A stretch of DNA of 64,000 nt from assembly GCA_036346255.1 (NCBI GenBank), contig JAYEVH010000070.1, positions 124,001-188,000 on the forward strand, given 5' to 3'. Below the pieces are notes generated by a model that did no database searches, was not told the DNA's origin, and worked only from the letters and a program-made list of their open reading frames with translations. Made by a program: the position numbers and the translations under genes. The first letter of the stretch is position 1; every line of letters starts with the position of its first letter. The stretch is from Ampelocalamus luodianensis. Its lineage: Eukaryota > Streptophyta > Magnoliopsida > Poales > Poaceae. Positions 57,943 to 64,000 of the stretch are shown here, in pieces.

Positions 57943-57945
57943 TAC
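57943..57945. repeat. TSD TAC, right copy (inner CACTA)
   Basis: Matches 56445-56447. Confidence 0.7.
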
Positions 57946-58622
57946 AACACAAACCCCATGTAGAGACATTTTCTTAATACGATAGATCGTTTTTGTGTCA
58001 CTATACTATTATAAAGACATTTATAAAAATGCCACATAAGTGCCTTCCTATGCATCATCACTACGATGAAGAGATGTTTTATTAAAATGCCTCTATATTC
58101 TTTGCAGTATTTTATAGAGACTTTATTGTTTATGTAAGGAAATAGAGACATTACATAGAGGTGTTAAATTGTGCTACTACTATGGTGAGCCACACAAATA
58201 AAATATAAAAAAAGTGTGGACTCTTTGCAAAGGTTGATACTCGAACTCTAGACCTCATGGAAAATACTTCTCTTAGACTTGTCGTACTAGCCACCTCAAT
58301 CTCACAACCAAACACATTTAGTTGTGTGTTGCAATTAAAAAAAAAACACCTATAGAGAGTTGGAAAGCGTCTAAAAAATGTCTTTGCATATAAAAACTTT
58401 AGGCAAATTAGAGAGCGTGTCAAAAATATCTCTACAAGATAAAATTCCGCATATGTCCTGAAAATGCCTCAACACATCCCATCGTCTCTAGCATACAAAA
58501 ATTTAAGACGATTTTTAAAGTGTCTCTAAAAAACACCTCTAGACTATAAAACTCCTTATTTTAGACATAAATTGAAAAACACCTCTAGAAAAGCATCTCT
58601 AGGGAGCGGGGGTCTTGTAGTG

Positions 58623-58625
58623 GGT
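58623..58625. repeat. TSD GGT, right copy (outer CACTA)
   Basis: Matches 56439-56441. Confidence 0.65.
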
Positions 58626-59540
58626 AACTTCTCGAGATTCCTATATTTGCTAGTTCAATTATTAGGAAGCGCTACGAGTGGAGAATATTAAGGGTAGACG
58701 GTGCCGAAACTCTAGTTAATATAGATTGTTTTGTGGGCAGTCGTATTGCACTTTTGGACACTTTTCATGGTTAATATGGGAATATCTGCTCGAGAGTGGT
58801 AGTTAATTTTATTATGTTTCCACGTAGTACTTAAACATTTAATTGGGTTGGATGGATTAAAAGTTATGAAATTGGTAAGCTCATTGTCCAACTGAATCGT
58901 CATGATTGGGTAGTGTCACGACAATTATCAAATTAAAAATATTACATGTCCAAAGTAGGATTTTGGTATAATATGAACGATGTAGGGAATTGTGTAAAAT
59001 TTCTAGATCATGGATTTTGGTTGTGTAGAATGAAGGTTTTATAGTGCTAGATCATGGATTGTGGTTGGGTAGATCGAAACTTATGGTTCTGGGAAGCTTT
59101 GTGTATTAATCTACTACTGCTGGGAGCAGTTATATCGTGTGGCGATTTAAGCACGGATAATGGACACATTAATTAATCTAAATAACTAGAAATATGTAGA
59201 AAATTTTTATGTATATTCAGAAAGTGGTATTAATTACTATATATGTTTGGTGTTGTGCGAAAAAATAGTTATGAAATTGTGAAGCTTGCTATCAAGAATT
59301 GTCATATAATGACCTTCGAGGCTGAAAACTAAGGTCGATCTAGAAAATGACCGGACTAGTAAAAACATATCAGTCTGAAAAACATCTAAATTTAAAATTT
59401 GAATTGAAATTGATGACCATTAATTCCGGTTGTTAACCTGTCAAATCAGACAGGAACCAGCCGAAAACCTACCAAATTCAAATTTTGAGTTTATATTTAT
59501 AATTGAGACCGTCTTGTAGAAGATCGGTTACTGCTAGTAA
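58626..59540 (+). other. Element M LTR, segment 3, diverged
   Basis: Probably the middle of M's LTR: AAAAGTTATGAAATTGG (about 58860) recalls the AAAAGTTATGAATTT motif of the A and C LTRs. From about 59330 the origin is unclear. No gene. Confidence 0.35.
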
Positions 59541-59835
59541 GAGCATGTACAATGCAGGTGCTTAGAGAGGTGTTTAACAAAGAAAAACTGATTTTTCTTG
59601 CCACGTAAGATAGATGAGGTGCTTATTTTGTAGCATCGATGCTTGATTATGCACTGGTGCTTAAGAGGTGGTTATGTATATAACTATAGATAATTAATAG
59701 ATAATACAATCATCTAAGCACTTACAAAACATATGCTTGTATTGGAGGAAACGACTTTTACATAGGTGCTTGATGACGTGGCTATATTCTCTTTCTTTAA
59801 GCACTCGTTTATAAGCATCTTGCATTGTACATGCC
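59541..59835. mobile_element. Tourist-like MITE
   Basis: 295 bp. Left end GAGCATGTACAATGCAGGTG, right end (reverse) GGCATGTACAATGCAAGATG, with 3-bp TSD TAA at 59538-59540 and 59836-59838. TAA/TTA duplications and short size fit PIF/Harbinger MITEs. Non-coding. Confidence 0.8.
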
Positions 59836-59838
59836 TAA

Positions 59839-60903
59839 TCAACCCGTAACCGGTACCAGCCAAGGTTCAGTATTTTTCCCGTAACTTATTTTTGAATATA
59901 TCCTTGGTCGGGACAACTAGGTAGTTACCCAAGAAAAAGGCAGAATCGGGTCGGACGTTTGCGTACCATCGTTCTCAATTTATTTATCACTGAATGTTGT
60001 TGTTGTAGCATGGTTTTGAGTTTGGGCATAGTTTATTCAGGTGGAGTTGCCCATTCCATTTCATTGGGTTAAAAAAGGCAAATGCATGATAGAATCATGC
60101 TTTGTGATGGTTGCATTTACTAATTGTTATTCTTATGTAATAGTTATAGCAATACTATAAGATATTTATCATTAATTACATATTATTGATATGTTGATGA
60201 AATATGCCCAAATGGTTAAATGTTAATAATGGAAAGTTGCATCCTTGCATTTGCATTCATACACATGACCTACTTCGGGTAGGCATCTCACGCGAGTGGA
60301 AAGAAAAAGATCTACTTTGGTAGACACTCCACGGGAGTGAAAGTTGAGACTCTGTGCGAAGAGGGCGGGGCAAGGGTGGCTCGTCGATGCTTCAACACTC
60401 CTCTATATTGGTATAAGCTACGATTTACAGACATATCTGCATTTTCATTGCATAAAGAGAAAGAGAAATGGAAAGTTACACTGCAGTATTCACGGTATAC
60501 AGTTATGAGACAGGTGGTTAAGAATTGTACGTTAATGCCTATGTTTTATCATTTTAATCGTTGAGACATGGTTTCACCCTTGTTTTCTAATATTTTTAAT
60601 TAGGTGATGGTTGAGGTGGCATGCATCGGGATGAGAGTAGAATATACCACGACGAACAAACAATATTTTTTTATCGCATTCCATACAGTTAATTAGTCAT
60701 TCAATAGTTTAGTTAGAATTTGCTAGTGGTTGATCGTAGGAACTCTTGGTATTTATGTGTGATGCTTATTCGTACTTATTCTCTTGTGGTCGATGGTGGG
60801 TCCATGGTTAATATTGTTATTCGTGCTTGGACTATATTATAAGCCAGGTCGTTCGTTGTGGTCTTTGTTTTACTTAGTGCTCCTTAGTTGTTCAAAGCAG
60901 TGG
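59839..60903 (+). other. Element M LTR, 3' part with hairpin string
   Basis: Diverged LTR-like sequence. At 60266-60345 four stem-loops follow each other: CCTACTTCGGGTAGG, CTCACGCGAGTG, TCTACTTTGGTAGA and CACTCCACGGGAGTG. A block like AGGTGATGGTTGAGGTGGCATGCATCGGGATGAG (60604-60635) sits where sister LTRs have GTACC..CATGCATGGGAGG. No gene; the 75-codon frame 60337-60564 overlaps the hairpins. Confidence 0.45.
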
Positions 60904-61506
60904 ATGTAATATCTCATTCGAACTTAGAAATTAAATATTTAGCAAGGAAATTAAATGAAATTAAGAGAGAATTTCATAATTTCCAAAGGGAGAAATGGGT
61001 TTGGACCGAAGGCCTATGGTCCACGGCCCAAGAGTGGGCCAGACGGCCATAAGGGGGCATGGGGCGATAGCCCCTAAACCTAGCTGCCCCCACCCCTGTG
61101 CTACCTGCCGCCCCTACCCTCTGCCATCCTCCATGTCGCCACCCCTCCAACGCCGCCCTGCTGCCCATGTTGGTCGGAGCCTCCACCTCCAGCCACCCAA
61201 AGCTGGTGCCCCTGCTGCCCTAGGCCGATGCCTCCCCATGTAGCCATTATTGCCAGCCAGAAGGAGGTAGATAAGAGGAGCTTCATCCAAAGGAGGAAGG
61301 GAAGGAAGAGAAGGGTTTGTGCGTGATTTTTGTGATCGATGTTGTGTTCTTCAAAGGTAACATCTGATAATCCCTAGATTTATCATAGATTAATCATTGT
61401 TCGATTCGTAGAATGTTTGGTCCATGGGAAGGGTAGATTTCTGTAAGCACTATTTCGTCAAGTTTCGACGCAAAACCTTTCAGGGGCAATTAGAGGTGCT
61501 TAAGGT
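60904..61506 (+). repeat. LARD-type LTR, 5' part
   Basis: Start TGTAATATCTCATTCGAAC, then a GGCCCAAGAGTGGGCC-type segment and GC-rich leader (61010-61250), and TTCTTCAAAGGTAACATC (61349-61366) at the donor-like position. It is cut at about 61507 by element I. Frames of 60-80 codons in the leader are compositional. Confidence 0.6.
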
Positions 61507-62141
61507 CGGTGTCGGTGTTTTAGAACCGATCTTACGTAAAGATTATTTGATTCGGAGGGTCTCCACAATTGATCACGCAGACAAAGGAGACACGGAATTT
61601 TTATCTGAGTTCGGGCCTTCTCGGTGAATAACAACCCTACTCCTGTGTGTATTGTATTGGGTATCCTAATTACAATGAGTGAAAAGACTTGCGCTAATAC
61701 TGCTACTGATTGTCTCTCAAAAAGTCTCTCCATGCATCCCCAAAACTCCTCTTTCCCCCCATTACCTCTAAAAGATGCCTATTTATAGTATGCTGTGAAG
61801 GCGGTAGTCGTTCCAGGTCAGGAGGCGCTCTTTACTCCGTAAAAATGAGAGTAATTACCGGAGTAGTAACCTCTCCATGTTGCCTGGCGGTTACCAATCA
61901 GAGATAATGGTGAGTTACACGTAGTTATTCTAGGTATAACTGCATATCTTGACTACTCAGATCTCACAATTAACAGGGCCTGCTGGCGAGTGGGCCTGGT
62001 TATCTGTGGAGAAGTCGTGGCAGGACTGGCTAATCTTGATCTGGTCTGTTGATCGTGCTATTTGTGCGTATAGATCTTCCACAGGCGGAGATTGACGCTC
62101 TCGTCAGGCTCATCTGCGAGAAGAGTCCGTCCAGCGTAGCA
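61507..62141 (-). repeat. Element I 3' LTR (Tat-like), minus orientation
   Basis: In minus sense: start TGCTACGCTGGACGG (62141), TATA box TATAAATAG (61779-61787), ACACAGGAGTAGGGTTGTTA block (about 61630-61650) and a GGCCCGAACTCAGATAAA block. It ends CACCGACA near 61507-61515. It matches the H LTR layout in reverse. Confidence 0.65.
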
Positions 62142-62156
62142 GCTCCCCAAATTTTT
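62142..62156 (-). promoter_or_regulatory. Polypurine tract of I
   Basis: Minus strand AAATTTGGGGAGC next to the LTR start. Confidence 0.55.
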
Positions 62157-62230
62157 GCGATTTTGACCGTAAAAGAAAAAATGAAGCGCCAAAGGTAATC
62201 GAAGAACGACTTCGTCTTTAGGCACCTATT

Positions 62231-62339
62231 GTCGTAAAACGATTTACGACTAAAGGATTTGTCGTAGAAAAACTTACGACTTGCAAACTGGTCGTAGAAG
62301 AATTTACGGCCAGTTAGTGTTCGTAGAAAAACTTACGAC
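62231..62339. repeat. Palindromic repeat array 1, in an intron of I
   Basis: Four units at 62231, 62261, 62291 and 62320 (period 29-30), consensus GTCGTAGAAAAACTTACGAC, each with GTCGTA/TACGAC-type arms. They lie between donor AAAG|GTAATC (62192) and acceptor TTTCAACAG (to 62365). Confidence 0.85.
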
Positions 62340-63752
62340 CACTTTTATTTTTCTGATTTTCAACAGAAAGTAAGCGTGGAAGACCGCCAAGATGTCGAGG
62401 AAGTCGATTTGGTGGTCATTGGGGCGACAGCGTAGGCAGAGTCAGCAAAGTCCCCTCCAGCAAAAAAGCGTCGATTTGTAAAGGTCGGCGACAAGGGTGG
62501 TTCGAGTTCGGCTCCTCCTACTCCTTTTGCTAAATTTGCTACAGACTTGGCTGCAGCAAGGAAGAAAGCAGAGGAAGCTGCATTTGCCCTCAAGCGCAAA
62601 GCCCCCAAGGTCAAGGTACCCTTCTATTACGACAACAAGTCTTTCGTAGTTTCGCTTCTCGTAGCTTTATAAGGCAGCTAGAAAGGATAAGCGGAAGAGC
62701 TTCATGTCTTTTGTGAAGAAACTCTGCTCGATAGAACACGAGGTCGAGAGGAGCAGTGTTCTTAAGGTGGTCGAGATAGATCTCGACCACTCGGGGAGTC
62801 GGGAAGAGGAGACTCCCATTCCTTCGATCGAATCTCAACCCACAATAGTTGAGAAGAAGTCGAAGAAACCTTCCGTTGGGAAGGTTGCTCTCAAGTTCCG
62901 GGTTAGATCCAGTAGCGTAGAGGTATGTAAAAAACATAAGTGTAAGAACAGCATTTACCCTTTGTTTTTCACAAGTTGACTTACTTTTTGTTTGGGGATC
63001 TTAGCCCAACTCCTTCACCCAGGAATGCTTCTATTGAGAAGCCGCGCCACCTCTTCGACCTACGAAGGTGTGGCTGATAGTAGGCGAGGCCCGGCTACTA
63101 TTCCGTAGTGGAGGAAGTCGTCATTCTTGAAGTCGCTACAACCACCGAGGTAGTCGTGGGAATGGAAGTGGAGGCAGTGAGGCCACGAGGAGACAGGAGT
63201 CGGTGGTGGTGAGTTCCGATCACCATGCTGGTAAGGAGGTTATCGAGGACATTCCTTCCGGTCCTCCTGGCGGTGCTTCCATGACAGAATCAGAGGAAGA
63301 AGAATACTTTAATTTCTGCTCTAATTTCTTTGGCCCTGCTACTATCGTAGGATCTTCCGCCTACCAGTCTCGTGACCGAGTTTCTCACCCGATAACATTC
63401 CCAAGCTGCGAAATTTGTCTTGATAATGAGCGTCTCGAAGGTGTTTGGTGAAGCAGTCGAGGAGATGGATGGGCTGAAAGATCCGTCACGGATAGTCTCC
63501 ATGTTTGCTTGGTCAAGCATGAATGTAAGTATTCATCGACACTTATATTCGTGGTTTTATCCATGCTTCTTATCGTCTTTCTCTCCTGCAGAGAGTCGTG
63601 GAACAAGTTGCTACGATTTGCGAATATAATCGGCAACTTGTCAAATTACGACAAGAAAAAGCAGTACTCTACGAATAGGCAGAGAGTGGTGAGTAACCAA
63701 TTCTCGTAATCGTTTTACAAACCGATTACTTGCTCAGTACTCGTAGAGGGTT

Positions 63753-63859
63753 GTCGTAGAAAAACTTACGACTTGGTACTAGTCATAGAAAAACTTACGA
63801 CCAGGGAGTAATCGTAGGAAAACTTACCATCATGCATCAGTCGTAGAAATACTTACGAC
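63753..63859. repeat. Palindromic repeat array 2, in an intron of I
   Basis: Four units at 63753, 63782, 63811 and 63840 (period exactly 29). They lie between donor GAGTG|GTGAGTAA (about 63690) and acceptor CTTTTTCAG (to 63899). Confidence 0.85.
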
Positions 63860-64000
63860 TGCTCGTTTGTGTACTCATGTTTACCCTTAACTTTTTCAGG
63901 TTTAAGAGTGACGAAAAGACCTTAGCTGATTCGCTCGACTTCGAAAAGGCCGAGACGAAAAAGCTAAGGGATGAGGTCACCAACCTTCTGAAGAAGCTTC

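Larger units (their letters stand above)
56442..58622. mobile_element. Outer CACTA element, non-autonomous
   Basis: Right end ...GGTCTTGTAGTG (reverse CACTACAAGACC). The left end TACTAC|AACACAAACCCC is interrupted after six bases by the inner CACTA element; the first C has become T. Both ends run into AGAGACAT / AGAGATGC-type subterminal repeats. TSD GGT on both sides. About 680 bp without the insert; no transposase. Confidence 0.75.
62178..64000 (+). pseudogene. I antisense accessory gene, 5'-truncated, runs off the window
   Basis: Plus-strand gene, antisense to the I LTR and homologous to the H gene. Putative exons: MKRQ.. exon to 62191; from 62366 with KRRFVKVGDKGGSSSAPPTPFA and VPFYYDNKSFVVS (about 62465-62650); an open stretch 62704-62920; from 63005; 63203-63523 (acidic SEEEE); 63592-63690; and from 63900, a charged coiled-coil-like end. 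Donor and acceptor sites (e.g. GAAT|GTAAGT, CTGCAG|AG) fit. Internal stops (e.g. GTTTGGTGA near 63451, GAATAG near 63677) suggest decay. The Transposase_28-like N-terminal part seen in H is absent: only about 20 bases separate the first exon from the polypurine tract. Confidence 0.55.

Noticed and set aside
62231..62339. CRISPR-like array (regular 20-base repeats)
   Set aside because: Spacers are only 9-10 bases, units are imperfect, the setting is a plant retroelement intron, and no cas genes exist.
1..64000. tRNA genes suggested by tRNA-like motifs
   Set aside because: The tRNA-complementary strings are 13-17 base primer sites at LTR edges, with no cloverleaf around them.

Overview
This window looks like plant nuclear heterochromatin, most likely from a grass. 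It is built almost wholly of transposable elements: long non-coding LTR retrotransposons, a decayed Tekay/Del-type chromovirus, Tat-like LTR retrotransposons with an antisense accessory gene, a Mutator-like element, two CACTA elements and a Tourist-like MITE. I found no convincing host gene, tRNA, rRNA or CRISPR array. Most long open frames are shadows of LTR leaders or pieces of decayed TE genes. All coordinates, target-site duplications (TSDs) and repeat arms were read by eye; no alignment, fold or database search was run.

Layout 1-45.5 kb: one old minus-strand element (D) has been split twice. Element A (478-21493, plus, TSD ATGAC) sits in D's LTR. A contains element B (1986-11072, minus, TSD GTCAC/GTCCC) in its 5' LTR and a recombined remnant C (15979-18933) in its interior. 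Further along the same D LTR sits a Mutator-like element K (22371-44360, 9-bp TSD TAATATCAA, TIRs of about 155 bp). K was split by element E (22976-43313, minus). E holds a solo LTR J (26219-28671, TSD CTCTA) and the chromovirus F (31993-40971, plus), which landed in E's primer-binding site. The insertion order is therefore readable: D, then A and K; B and C into A; E into K; J and F into E.

Layout 45.5-64 kb: a truncated LTR (L); a Tat-like element H whose antisense gene is split by the 5-kb solo LTR G (47771-52739, TSD AGTCT/AGTCC); H's 3' LTR; a diverged LTR (M) holding a copia-like LTR, a CACTA element nested six bases inside the end of another CACTA element, and a Tourist-like MITE (59541-59835, TSD TAA); then a second Tat-like element (I) in opposite orientation whose antisense gene runs off the window.

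How the parts relate: A, B, C, D, E, J and M are one superfamily of LARD-like, non-autonomous elements. Their LTRs start TGTAAYA and end in CA; where the internal flank survives, a site complementary to initiator tRNA-Met and an AAGGGGGGTAGAA-type polypurine tract can be seen. They encode nothing recognisable. Similar LTR starts and primer site in the chromovirus F/G family suggest, as inference, that such elements supply enzymes in trans. The most striking signal is structural: diverged LTR families carry the same architecture, namely a string of four to seven small stem-loops with different arm sequences, then a hairpin-like GAGTC..GACTC block and a TTTTAG|GT splice-acceptor-like site, and a further stem-loop near the LTR 3' end. 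That pattern of kept structure with changed sequence is the best candidate here for an undescribed functional RNA system.
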